Part shown: in pieces, positions 17,475 through 25,575 of the stretch
Layout: every line of letters starts with the position of its first letter
Position numbering within the stretch: the first letter of the stretch is position 1
Assembly: GCA_032355985.1 (NCBI GenBank)
Contig: JAUKVZ010000005.1
Span: forward strand, 229,131 to 293,130
Source: Sarcodiotheca gaudichaudii
Taxonomy: Eukaryota; Rhodophyta; Florideophyceae; Gigartinales; Solieriaceae
Direction of reading: 5' to 3'
DNA length: 64,000 bases
The notes under the pieces: generated by a model
What the model was told of the DNA's origin: nothing
What the model saw: only the letters and a program-made list of their open reading frames with translations
Database searches by the model: none
Program-made: the position numbers and the translations under genes

Positions 17475-18019
17475 ACAGCCCCAAGGTGGATATCCAGTTG
17501 CCGGGGCATCGACTCGGCCTGCTGTCGGATTCGCATGGCGATGCGGCTATCACACGCGCAGCCGTCGGCGCGCTGATCGACGCCGGCGCCGAGGCGTTGA
17601 TCCATCTTGGCGATGTCTGCTCGATGAGCGTGATCGACTGCCTGGCCGGGTGCGTCTCCCCGTCGGGCGAAGCGATTCCTGCGCGGCTGGTCTGGGGAAA
17701 CATGGACTTTGAGACGGACGCCGGCAGGACATACGCGAAGACGCTCGAGGTCGGTGTCGATCATCCCTATGGCAGCTACCGGATGGCGGGGCGTCGCCTG
17801 CTGGCTCATCACGGGCACATCGGGCGGTTTGAGGCCTCAGCCGCGGATTCCGGATACGACTTCTTCCTCCACGGGCACACGCACAAGCCCCGGGATGAGC
17901 GGATCAAAGGGGTGCGGCGACTGAATCCGGGGGCGCTGCATCGGGCCAGCCGGTTGACCTGCGGCCTGTTCGATCTGAGCGACGAATCCTTCCAGCTGAT
18001 CGAGGTTCCGGAGGCCTGA
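17471..18019 (+). CDS. YfcE-type metallophosphoesterase
   Basis: 182 residues. All five calcineurin-like metal-binding blocks of the YfcE/MJ0936 family are visible: LLSDSHGD, LIHLGDVCS, VWGNMDF, LLAHHGHIG and LHGHTHKPRDE, in that order. These enzymes hydrolyse phosphodiesters with two metal ions in the cytoplasm; the natural substrate is usually unknown. The start ATG 17471 overlaps the metallopeptidase stop by four bases. Confidence 0.9.
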   Translation: MNSPKVDIQLPGHRLGLLSDSHGDAAITRAAVGALIDAGAEALIHLGDVCSMSVIDCLAGCVSPSGEAIPARLVWGNMDFETDAGRTYAKTLEVGVDHPYGSYRMAGRRLLAHHGHIGRFEASAADSGYDFFLHGHTHKPRDERIKGVRRLNPGALHRASRLTCGLFDLSDESFQLIEVPEA

Positions 18020-18071
18020 GGCCACGCTCCGGGATTGCCTTATATGATGTTCCGCCTCCAGTACATCCTCC

Positions 18072-18599
18072 ATGAACCCATCCACATCGAACGACAATCC
18101 GACGCCCGACGAGGTCATCATTCGCGCAGCGACGTCTGCCGACCAGCATGTCGTGACTGCGCTCTTCAACTCTGAAGGTGTGCACAACGAGACTGAGGAA
18201 GGCGACTCGGGCGAGGATGTCCTCGATCTTGAGGCCGGCTACTTCTCAGATGATGGTGAGTCCTGCTTCTGGGTTGCCGAGTGCTCTGAGTCGGGCATCG
18301 TCGGCATGGTGGGTGTTCGGCACAAGGGCAACCATGCAGGCGAAATGCGCCGTTTGCTCGTGCGTTCTGAGCATCGCAATCATGGATACGGACGGCGCCT
18401 TGTCGAGGCAGCGCTGAAGTTCTGCAACGATCGCGGCTACGTGAAGGTGACGTTGCAGACGCAGGTCGATCAGAAAGCTGCGCGCTCGCTGTTTGAGCGA
18501 TTCGGTTTTCAGTTGAACCGGACGAAAACGGTCGCCGGGCGCGAGCACATGGACTTTTACATGGATCTCTACCGCCAGCCGCGCGACGAGTCTGTGTAG
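18072..18599 (+). CDS. GNAT-family N-acetyltransferase
   Basis: 175 residues. The acetyl-CoA binding motif A is GEMRRLLVRSEHRNHGYGRR (Q/RxxGxG/A as RNHGYG), followed by LVEAALKFCNDRGYVKVTLQT and the motif B region ARSLFERFGFQLNRT. Transfers acetyl from acetyl-CoA to an unknown amine. Starts 52 bases after the phosphoesterase; may be in the same transcript. Substrate cannot be deduced. Confidence 0.88.
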   Translation: MNPSTSNDNPTPDEVIIRAATSADQHVVTALFNSEGVHNETEEGDSGEDVLDLEAGYFSDDGESCFWVAECSESGIVGMVGVRHKGNHAGEMRRLLVRSEHRNHGYGRRLVEAALKFCNDRGYVKVTLQTQVDQKAARSLFERFGFQLNRTKTVAGREHMDFYMDLYRQPRDESV

Positions 18600-18639
18600 A
18601 GCGCCATGAAGCGGACAATCTTCCGCATTGAGCGATTGT

Positions 18640-19040
18640 CAAAATAGTGAAGATGGGTCAGCCAAGTACTTCTGGATGAGGGGGCGAATCCCTCAGGCCG
18701 AATTTTCACTTTGACATGTCTCAACCACTGGGGTCGTCTCGGCAGCAACTATCGGACCAAACGAGGGTGTCGGGTCGGGGAACCGCACGTGAGTCGCGTG
18801 AGAATGCCCCTGACAAGGGGATTATCGCCCACTTTCAGCTTGCTTTGGTTTCTTGGTGTTTTTATCTTTGGCTTGGGCGATTTGGCGGTCGCAATTCTCG
18901 CAAGTCCGTATCCGTACGTTGACGCGAGATTTGTGCATCAGAGTGCACATCTTCTGCGAATAGCCACTCGTTCTTACTAACCAAGGCTTCCCTCTTACTC
19001 AACGCCCCAGGTTTGCAGATGATGCAGGCCTGGGGTTTTT
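18640..19040 (+). ncRNA. Candidate structured RNA region ending in a terminator
   Basis: The 482-base gap between the acetyltransferase and the MFS gene holds no plausible protein. Its 3' half has several local stems: GCCCCT/AGGGG near 18808-18823, TCTCGC/GCGAGA around 18894-18927, and a perfect TGTGCA/TGCACA around 18933-18950. It ends in a strong terminator at 19005-19040. A TTGACA lies at 18711-18716 but has no good -10 box 17 bases later. tmRNA, RNase P, SRP and 6S hallmarks were looked for by eye and not found. The 5' end is uncertain. Confidence 0.35.
19005..19040 (+). terminator. Rho-independent terminator
   Basis: Stem CCCCAGG / CCTGGGG with internal TTTGCA/TGCAG pairing, followed by TTTTTCGC. 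Confidence 0.8.
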
Positions 19041-19081
19041 CGCATGCGCAATGGCGCTGCTGCTCCCCCCTGTCGCTGCGG

Positions 19082-20296
19082 TCATGCGCCTCTCTTCGGC
19101 AGCGATTTGCGAATCGCAAGCGCAACGAGCGCCGCGATGAAGAGCGATTCAATCCCGAGCATCAACAGCACGGCGTCTGCGTCCGGCGCTACGCCTGTCG
19201 CGACGGCGCCCCAGGCCAGCGCGCCTGTGAGTGGGCCGAGCGCGTATCCCATGCCGATGGTCGCCTCGTGCTTGCCGCCGGCGTCAATCTCCGCGAGTCC
19301 GACGGTCATGGCGTAATACAGCGCCGCGTAATACACGCCTCCCATACCGAGGCCGAAGAGCGTGAGACCGGCCAGCAGCGCAGGAGCATTGGGCGCGATC
19401 GTCGTGAGCACGAATCCGGCGAGCATGGCGCCGGCGGTCCAGATCGGCGTGCGCCATCGGCCGTGCCAGCCGTGCCACCATTGAAAGAGCACAAAGACGC
19501 CGATGCGCGCCATGCCCCATGCGGACGCAATGGGCATCTTCCATTCGACATCGACGCCGATGCGCTCCAGTCGCCAGGGCAGCAGCGGATTAATGGCCGC
19601 CGCGAGGATGTAGCTGAGCATGAGCAGCATGCGAAAGCACGGCAGCAGCCGCTCGTAGCGCTCGGGATGCGGCTCCGATCCATCATCAACATGGCGGGGA
19701 GGCTCTCGATGGCACAGTGCGGCAAGTGGAATGCAGAGCAGGTGAATCGCGCCGAGTCCGATGATGGCTTCAAGCGAGAACTCGCGCAGCAATGGCGCCA
19801 TAAACCAGAAGGCCAGCGCGACGGCTGACGCCCATGTGAGATTGAATGTGCCGATGGCTTTGCGAAGATTGGCCCCTCGACGGCCGCCGGAGACGTAGCT
19901 CTCAACGATCGGCCAGAGCGTGCCTGAGATTGGCAGATACACCGCCGCGAAGAGCCAGAGCGCCCAAGGTCGCTGGATGGACCATGGAATCAGACATGTC
20001 GCCGCCAGAAGCAGCATGACTGCGATGAGCGCACCGCGCGTGCTTACGCGCTTTGAACGTCGCGTCAATGCGCGAAGCAGCGGTCCAACGCCAAGCGCTC
20101 CGCCGATGTACACGATGCCCATCATCACGCCGAGCAGATAATTCTGAATGGTCGTCGCGTCGTAGCGCTGATCGGCGATGAAAAAGACGCCGTTGGTGAT
20201 GCAGCCCGTGCCAAGGCTGTTGAGCCACGCGATGGCGAGCACGGGCGCAAGCCGCTGCTGTCGCGGCGTATTCGGATTGGCGCCGAGCGCTGTCAT
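19082..20296 (-). CDS. Major facilitator superfamily transporter
   Basis: 404 residues from ATG 20296 (MTALGANPN); a longer frame to 20365 adds an Arg-rich, unlikely N-terminus. About twelve hydrophobic helices, the first at about 20-40 (LAPVLAIAWLNSLGTGCITNG). A basic loop between helices 2 and 3 (RALTRRSKRVSTRG) stands where the MFS signature lies. The central loop HREPPRHVDDGSEPHPERY separates two six-helix halves. Substrate unknown. It converges with the candidate RNA region at 18640-19040. Confidence 0.82.
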   Translation of the reverse strand: MTALGANPNTPRQQRLAPVLAIAWLNSLGTGCITNGVFFIADQRYDATTIQNYLLGVMMGIVYIGGALGVGPLLRALTRRSKRVSTRGALIAVMLLLAATCLIPWSIQRPWALWLFAAVYLPISGTLWPIVESYVSGGRRGANLRKAIGTFNLTWASAVALAFWFMAPLLREFSLEAIIGLGAIHLLCIPLAALCHREPPRHVDDGSEPHPERYERLLPCFRMLLMLSYILAAAINPLLPWRLERIGVDVEWKMPIASAWGMARIGVFVLFQWWHGWHGRWRTPIWTAGAMLAGFVLTTIAPNAPALLAGLTLFGLGMGGVYYAALYYAMTVGLAEIDAGGKHEATIGMGYALGPLTGALAWGAVATGVAPDADAVLLMLGIESLFIAALVALAIRKSLPKRGA

Positions 20297-20384
20297 CGGA
20301 AATATGTGCGCCTGTAGGTTTCGTTGCCGGGACCGGGTACGAATCGTAGTATGATCGCCACGCAAGCGCCCGGATGGGCGCCGG

Positions 20385-20458
20385 GCGCACGTAGCTCAAT
20401 TGGATAGAGCGTCGGCCTCCGAAGCCGAAGGTTGCAGGTTCGATCCCTGCCGTGCGCA
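20385..20458 (+). tRNA. tRNA-Arg (anticodon CCG)
   Basis: Acceptor GCGCACG pairs with CGTGCGC at 20451-20457. D arm TAGCTCAATTGGATAGAGC, anticodon stem-loop CGGCCTCCGAAGCCG with anticodon CCG reading CGG, and T arm GCAGGTTCGATCCCTGC. Discriminator A at 20458; CCA is not encoded. Confidence 0.96.
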
Positions 20459-20488
20459 TTGCTGGTGGCGTGTGACGACCAGCCGCGT

Positions 20489-22150
20489 TTATGCGGCGTC
20501 GCGGCCCGTCAGGCTCTCGAGCCTGGAGATGATGCGCGGGATCTCTTCCGCCGGCGAACCCTTGCAGAAGTAGAAGCCCTGCACGAAGTCGCATTCGAGA
20601 TCGAGCATGGCGGCGAGATTCTCTGCGGAGTTGACGCCCTCGGCGACAATCGCCAGATCGAGGTTGTGCGCCAGCCGGATCATCGATTCGATGACGGCGA
20701 TGTAGTCGCGCCGTCCATCGAGATTCGTCAGGTACTTGTGATCAATCTTCAGCACATCGATGGGCAGCTCGTGCAGCACGCTCAGCGATGAGTACCCGGT
20801 GCCGAAATCATCCAGGCCGAATCGGATCCCGCTGGATCGCAGCGCCCGGATGTTCTCAAGGACCGCGGCCCGGCCTTCTTCTTCAAAGAACGATCGCTCC
20901 CCGATTTCAAAGACGACATGATCAAGGGGAACTCTGCGCTCCTCGATCATCGCGATGATCTTCCCGGCGACTCCGCGTCGGGCGAGGCTGCGATGCGAGA
21001 GATTGATGTGCAGGTGCAGATCAGCATGTCGCCATGTGCGCCATGCGTCACATGCCAACTGAATGATGCGCTCATCGATTTCGGGCGTGCGGCGAATCTG
21101 TTCGGCGATCGGCATGAACTCGCCGGGCGACACATCACCCAGGCCGTCGATGCTCCAGCGCGCGAACGCTTCGACGGCCTGCACCTGACCATCGCGCAGA
21201 TTGAGAATCGGCTGAAAGACCGCGGAGAGGCCGCGTGAAAGAGCGTCGGCGTCGGCAAGCGTGTCTTCAATCGTGATGCGCCGGCTCATCTCCTTCTGCA
21301 TGGCGGGATCGAAGATGGCGCATGACGCCTTGCCGGTCTGCTTGGCGCGATACATGGCCAGATCCGCACGGCGAAGAAGTGTCTCGACGTCGTGCGCCCC
21401 CTGCTCGGCCGTGCAGATGCCGATGCTCAGCGAGATCGCAATCTTGCGTCCGTTGGTCTCAAGGGGTTCAGCGAGCGCCTCCTGCATGCGCTCTGCGAGA
21501 CTCGTCGCGGCGTCCGTGTCGCAGTCCCTGATGACCAGGATGAACTCATCTCCGCCCAGGCGCCCGGCCCGGACTTCGAGACCTGCGTCTTTGGATACGG
21601 CCAGCATGCGATCGGCGATGCGCTTGAGCATTGCGTCACCGGCGTCGTGGCCCAGTGTGTCATTGATGATCTTGAAGTCATCAACATCCACGAACAGAAG
21701 TGACAGCTCAAAGTCCTGGCGCAGCCATTCGCGAATCTCGCGCTGGATCGCCTGCCTGTTGTGAAGCCCCGTCAATGAATCGTGCGTCGCTTCGAATCGA
21801 AGGCTCGATTCGACGGACTTACGCATGTCGACTTCGTCACGAAGAATGGCGTTGGCGCGTTCGAGCTCCTCTGTGCGCTCATCGACGCGATCCTCCATCA
21901 GCAGGTAGCGCTTTCGCATGCTGACAAAGAGCGTCGCCAGGAGAATCTGGATGACGGCCACGCCGGCGAGCGCCAACACGCCCTCCGTGAAGGTGCGTGC
22001 GATCGAACCGAGGATGGCGATCTGTGCGAGGAGCAGCGCGCCCGCAAATAGCAGCGGCCGGCGCACGAACGGCCAGGTGTTCCAGCCTGTGGGGATCCCC
22101 TCATTCACGGGTGAATCATCGAGCCGATCGACGAACGCCGACAGGTCCAC
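20489..22150 (-). CDS. GGDEF-EAL domain protein (c-di-GMP turnover)
   Basis: 553 residues. Two transmembrane helices near residues 28-70 (LLFAGALLLAQIAILGSIAR, then GVLALAGVAVIQILLATLF), a coiled-coil linker, then a GGDEF domain (THDSLTGLHNRQAI, FKIINDTLGHDAGD, RLGGDEFILV at about 195) and an EAL domain. The diguanylate cyclase motif is intact. In the EAL domain the signature reads VEAFARW rather than EALxRW and FEIGER replaces FEITE, while NLS, DDFGTGYSSLS, KID, AEGV and QGFYF are kept. It probably makes or degrades c-di-GMP at the inner membrane; which activity dominates is open. Confidence 0.92.
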   Translation of the reverse strand: MDLSAFVDRLDDSPVNEGIPTGWNTWPFVRRPLLFAGALLLAQIAILGSIARTFTEGVLALAGVAVIQILLATLFVSMRKRYLLMEDRVDERTEELERANAILRDEVDMRKSVESSLRFEATHDSLTGLHNRQAIQREIREWLRQDFELSLLFVDVDDFKIINDTLGHDAGDAMLKRIADRMLAVSKDAGLEVRAGRLGGDEFILVIRDCDTDAATSLAERMQEALAEPLETNGRKIAISLSIGICTAEQGAHDVETLLRRADLAMYRAKQTGKASCAIFDPAMQKEMSRRITIEDTLADADALSRGLSAVFQPILNLRDGQVQAVEAFARWSIDGLGDVSPGEFMPIAEQIRRTPEIDERIIQLACDAWRTWRHADLHLHINLSHRSLARRGVAGKIIAMIEERRVPLDHVVFEIGERSFFEEEGRAAVLENIRALRSSGIRFGLDDFGTGYSSLSVLHELPIDVLKIDHKYLTNLDGRRDYIAVIESMIRLAHNLDLAIVAEGVNSAENLAAMLDLECDFVQGFYFCKGSPAEEIPRIISRLESLTGRDAA

Positions 22151-22253
22151 GCGCTGTTATCGATACAAGCGGCCCGGCCGACGGCCGCCCAGAGGTGCGC
22201 CGGCGCTGAGGTTCCGCGTGTACGCCCCCGTGGCGGAGTCAGGACTCCCCACT

Positions 22254-22688
22254 TCAGGCCGCGTCGGCGTTCCGTGTGACGAACTCGTCCTCGCCGATCT
22301 GATCCTCATCTGTGATCGAGCACTGAGGATTGTCTTTGTCATCTGCGAGCTCGTCGCTGAGCGTGTGATTCCACTGCGGAAGGCGCCCGTGATGCGCAGC
22401 CTTGGCAAGCATGTGTGAGCCCGCCGGCGTTGCGACGAAGATGAAGACAACGGTCGCAAGGGCCTTGCTGACAACCGTGGCGGCGCCCAGATGGAAGCAG
22501 GCGGCCAGCAGCATGCCCGTCAATCCGAGCGTGACGCACATCGAAGCCGCGTGAATGCGGTTGTAGGCGTCGGGCAGACGGACCACGCCGACGGCGCCGA
22601 TGAACATGAAGAAGAGCCCGAAGAGCAGCATGATGGCTGCGATGATGTCCATCAGGGCGTTGAATGTGAAGGTATCGAGGCTGGTCAT
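22254..22688 (-). CDS. mrpG: Mrp Na+/H+ antiporter subunit G
   Basis: 144 residues from ATG 22688, overlapping mrpF by four bases; an upstream extension to 22895 lies wholly inside mrpF and is not used. Three transmembrane helices with the MnhG/PhaG signature FFMFIGAVGVVRLPDAYNRIHA. A hydrophilic tail of about 45 residues, acidic at the end, extends beyond the usual length. Last gene of the Mrp operon. The subunit is needed for the membrane complex that exchanges Na+ for H+. Confidence 0.93.
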   Translation of the reverse strand: MTSLDTFTFNALMDIIAAIMLLFGLFFMFIGAVGVVRLPDAYNRIHAASMCVTLGLTGMLLAACFHLGAATVVSKALATVVFIFVATPAGSHMLAKAAHHGRLPQWNHTLSDELADDKDNPQCSITDEDQIGEDEFVTRNADAA

Positions 22689-23077
22689 ACCGCTCGCCTC
22701 CTTCCGATGAACTGCGCGAATGCGATGGTCGAGGCGAATCCCAGGATGGAGATGATCAGCACGGCGTCGAAGAACGCGAGTGATCGCAGGCGAATGGTCA
22801 ACAAGATAGCCAGGCCCACGACCTGCATCGCCATCGTGTCGCTTGCGAGACCGCGATCGACGAGCGTCGGACCCTTGAGCACGCGCCAGAGGCACATGAG
22901 AAATGCGAGGGCGAGCAGAACGATCGAAAAATCGACGACGGCGAAGAGGAATGTCTCCGCCATGTGCTCCCAGCCGGGAAGCGTTGTGTGCCCATCAGGC
23001 ATCGCCGGCGCCCCGTGGGCGTCGTTGCCGGCATCCGCGGCCGCGAGCGTCGCAGTGTGAAGCATGGTCGGCATCAT
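22685..23077 (-). CDS. mrpF: Mrp Na+/H+ antiporter subunit F
   Basis: 130 residues. After an N-terminal extension of about 40 residues (His/Ala/Asp-rich, unusual for MrpF, which is normally about 90 residues) come three helices with the family motif LWRVLKGPTLVDRGLASDTMAMQ, split here as LKGPTLVDRGLASDT. Its start overlaps the mrpE stop and its stop overlaps mrpG, each by four bases. If translation starts at the later Met (MAETFLFAVV, about residue 39) the length becomes normal. Confidence 0.92.
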   Translation of the reverse strand: MMPTMLHTATLAAADAGNDAHGAPAMPDGHTTLPGWEHMAETFLFAVVDFSIVLLALAFLMCLWRVLKGPTLVDRGLASDTMAMQVVGLAILLTIRLRSLAFFDAVLIISILGFASTIAFAQFIGRRRAV

Positions 23078-23547
23078 GAGAAGACGAGCTCCTTCAGATG
23101 GAGGGCGAGGTCATCGATTTCCTGGACGGCCTGTTCGCGATCCCTGGCGTACATCGCATGGATATAGATCCACTTGTTGCAGGGGCTGATATCCACGACG
23201 AGCGTGCCGGGCGTCAGTGTGATGGCTGATGCGAGCGTGGCGCGCTCTGTCTCGGTCAGGCTTTCGACGTTGTATCGAATGATGCGCGGCGTCTGATGCA
23301 TGCTGGGCGTCAGCACTTCCCAGGCGACCGCCCAGTTCGTCTTCAGCAGCATCATCACGAAGTAGCCCAGGAATCGAAGCAGCCTCATCCCGCGTCGCAG
23401 ATAGGGCTCCTGCCCCATGGCGTGTCCATAAATGGAGACAACCAGCGCGCCGACGGCCATGCCAGCCAGGAAATTCCACGTCGTGAACCTGGCGTTCAGC
23501 GCACACCAGACGATGGCGAGCACGATGTTGAAGAGGAAACGTGTCAT
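23074..23547 (-). CDS. mrpE: Mrp Na+/H+ antiporter subunit E
   Basis: 157 residues. Two N-terminal helices (FNIVLAIVWCALNARFT, FLAGMAVGALVVSIYG), then the conserved LTPGTLVVDI segment and C-terminal hydrophilic region of MnhE/PhaE. Four-base overlaps with mrpD and mrpF show tight translational coupling. Confidence 0.93.
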   Translation of the reverse strand: MTRFLFNIVLAIVWCALNARFTTWNFLAGMAVGALVVSIYGHAMGQEPYLRRGMRLLRFLGYFVMMLLKTNWAVAWEVLTPSMHQTPRIIRYNVESLTETERATLASAITLTPGTLVVDISPCNKWIYIHAMYARDREQAVQEIDDLALHLKELVFS

Positions 23548-25175
23548 TCGTGATGATCCTCCTCGATCACAGCCGCGCTTGTATTCACGGGCGAGACGTG
23601 AGCATAGTCACCGGCCGGCCACGCTTCGTCGCCGAGGACGGCGGCCACATACGCGCCGGGATTATTGAGTGTCGTGATGGATCGATCGGTCTGCCGCATG
23701 ATCGCGGGAGCGAACCCGGCCATCAGCACGGCGGCGCCGACGAGCACGCAGACGCCGACATACGCGGGCGCCAGCTGCGCAAATCGCGGGCTTCTGAACT
23801 CGGAGGTTTCCTGCTCATGCTCGTCGTGCTTCGCAGGCATCCAGAATGTCAGGGCCCACACCTTGGCCATCGCCATGAGTGTGAGGACGCTGGTGAACAT
23901 GGCGATCACAGAGAGCATCCAGGCGCCGGCGCTTTGCGATGTGAATCCCTCGCGGATGATCGTCAATTTGCCGTAGAACCCCGGCATCGGCGGCATGCCC
24001 GCCAGCGCGATCGCGCACACGAAGAAGAGGGCGCTGAGCCAGGGCGCTCGCTGATGCAGGCCGCCAAGCTCGCGAAGGTCGTCCGTTCCGGTGTAGCGTT
24101 CAATCAGGCCGCAGCAGAGGAAAAGCCCTGCCATGACGATCATGTGCTGCACCATGTAGAAGAGCGAGCCTGACAGCGACGCGTCAGACATGACGGCCAC
24201 ACCAAAGATCAGATATCCAATGTGGCTGACCAGCACGAGGGCGAGCAGCCTTCGAATGTTCTGCATCGCAACGGCGCCGAGGATCGCCAGGATCATCGTC
24301 GCGCCGGCGCCGGCCATCATCACGGTCGTCAGAATGCTCTCGTCGCGAATCTCTGACGCCGCGAAGATCATCGGGAAGATACGCATCAGCGTGTAGACGC
24401 CCACCTTCGTCAGCAGCCCGCCGAACATGGCGGCGATCGGAATCGGGCACGTGTAATACGTGTCCGGCAGCCAGAACCACAGCGGAAAAACTGCGGCCTT
24501 CAGGGAGAACACGAACAGCAGCATGAGCCCGACGGCGAAGAATCCCGGAGGAAGGGGTGTGCCCGTGGCGCCTGAGTCGGCGACCATGCGAGCCAGATCC
24601 GCGAGATTCAACGTGCCCATCATGCCGTACACGAGGCCGGCGCCGAGCACGAAGAAGGTCGAGCCGATCAGATTGAGCATGACGTACTTGTACGCCTGCG
24701 TCAGCTGCTTGCGGGATCCGCCGAGACAGATGAGGGCGTAGCTCGACATCAGCACGATCTCGAACGCGACGAACAGATTGAACAGATCGCCGGTGAGGAA
24801 GCTGAAGTTGATGCCCATCATCATCAGATGGAAGAGCGGATGGAACCAGCCCTTCTCGAGGCGGCGCGACAGCGAGCCGAACGCATGCACGAAACATGCG
24901 AAGGCGACGATGTTCGCCGCGATGATGAGCATGCCGCTCAAGCCGTCGAATACGATGCTGATGCCATATGGCGCCTGCCAGCCGCCGGACTGCGTGACCA
25001 GCGTCGCCGTGTGTTGTGTCTGGACGAGCCAGTACACGGCCATGGTGATCGTGACCGAAAGCGACGCAATACCGACGAATCGCTGCGCCGGGATCCAGCC
25101 TCGAAGCAGCGTCGTGAGCACGGCCGCCGCCATGGGCGTGGCTATCAGAAGCGGGATGAGATCCGTTGAGATCAT
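23544..25175 (-). CDS. mrpD: Mrp Na+/H+ antiporter subunit D
   Basis: 543 residues with about 14 transmembrane helices, homologous to the proton-pumping subunits of respiratory complex I. Seen: HLMMMGINFSFLTGDLFNLFVAFEIVLMSSY with the conserved membrane Glu, the FPLWFWLPDTYYTCP segment, and the LTKVGVYTLMR helix with a membrane Lys. Starts 19 bases after mrpC. A hydrophilic stretch near the C-terminus (MPAKHDEHEQETSEFRSPR) is a soluble loop. Confidence 0.95.
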   Translation of the reverse strand: MISTDLIPLLIATPMAAAVLTTLLRGWIPAQRFVGIASLSVTITMAVYWLVQTQHTATLVTQSGGWQAPYGISIVFDGLSGMLIIAANIVAFACFVHAFGSLSRRLEKGWFHPLFHLMMMGINFSFLTGDLFNLFVAFEIVLMSSYALICLGGSRKQLTQAYKYVMLNLIGSTFFVLGAGLVYGMMGTLNLADLARMVADSGATGTPLPPGFFAVGLMLLFVFSLKAAVFPLWFWLPDTYYTCPIPIAAMFGGLLTKVGVYTLMRIFPMIFAASEIRDESILTTVMMAGAGATMILAILGAVAMQNIRRLLALVLVSHIGYLIFGVAVMSDASLSGSLFYMVQHMIVMAGLFLCCGLIERYTGTDDLRELGGLHQRAPWLSALFFVCAIALAGMPPMPGFYGKLTIIREGFTSQSAGAWMLSVIAMFTSVLTLMAMAKVWALTFWMPAKHDEHEQETSEFRSPRFAQLAPAYVGVCVLVGAAVLMAGFAPAIMRQTDRSITTLNNPGAYVAAVLGDEAWPAGDYAHVSPVNTSAAVIEEDHHE

Positions 25176-25194
25176 GTGCTGACTCCGGGTCCCT

Positions 25195-25575
25195 TTAGAG
25201 TTCAGTCAGAAGTTCGGGACGCCCTTCGGCGGCCAGGTCATTCACATCAAGTCGATCGGTGCGCCGATGCATCACGACGAGCAGTGTCAGCAGAAACGCC
25301 ATGACGGCGAAGCTGATGACGATGGCCGTGAGAATCAGCGCCTGAGGCAGCGGATCCACCATGTGCGGCGAGTCGCCAAGTACGGGCGCGCCCTTGATGA
25401 TCGCTGCGCCTTCATTCATGAAGACGGGTGAGCCGCTCATCATCAGGATGCCGAGGTTTGCGGCGTGCCCGAGCAGAAAGAGGCCCATCGCCACTTCCTT
25501 GAGCTCGCGCCCGAGGATGAGATAGATGCCCACCGCCATGATGATGGCGACACAGATTGCAAGCAGGAGCGTCAT
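25195..25575 (-). CDS. mrpC: Mrp Na+/H+ antiporter subunit C
   Basis: 126 residues, NuoK-like. Three helices with the family pattern YLILGRELKEVAMGLFLLGHAANL and DPLPQALILTAIVISFA. Overlaps mrpAB by four bases at its start. Confidence 0.95.
   Translation of the reverse strand: MTLLLAICVAIIMAVGIYLILGRELKEVAMGLFLLGHAANLGILMMSGSPVFMNEGAAIIKGAPVLGDSPHMVDPLPQALILTAIVISFAVMAFLLTLLVVMHRRTDRLDVNDLAAEGRPELLTEL

Noticed and set aside
18640-19040. tmRNA or SRP RNA in the gap after the acetyltransferase.
   Set aside because: No tag peptide frame ending in AA-stop, no tRNA-like acceptor, and no GGAAG...CAGCC hexaloop arrangement.
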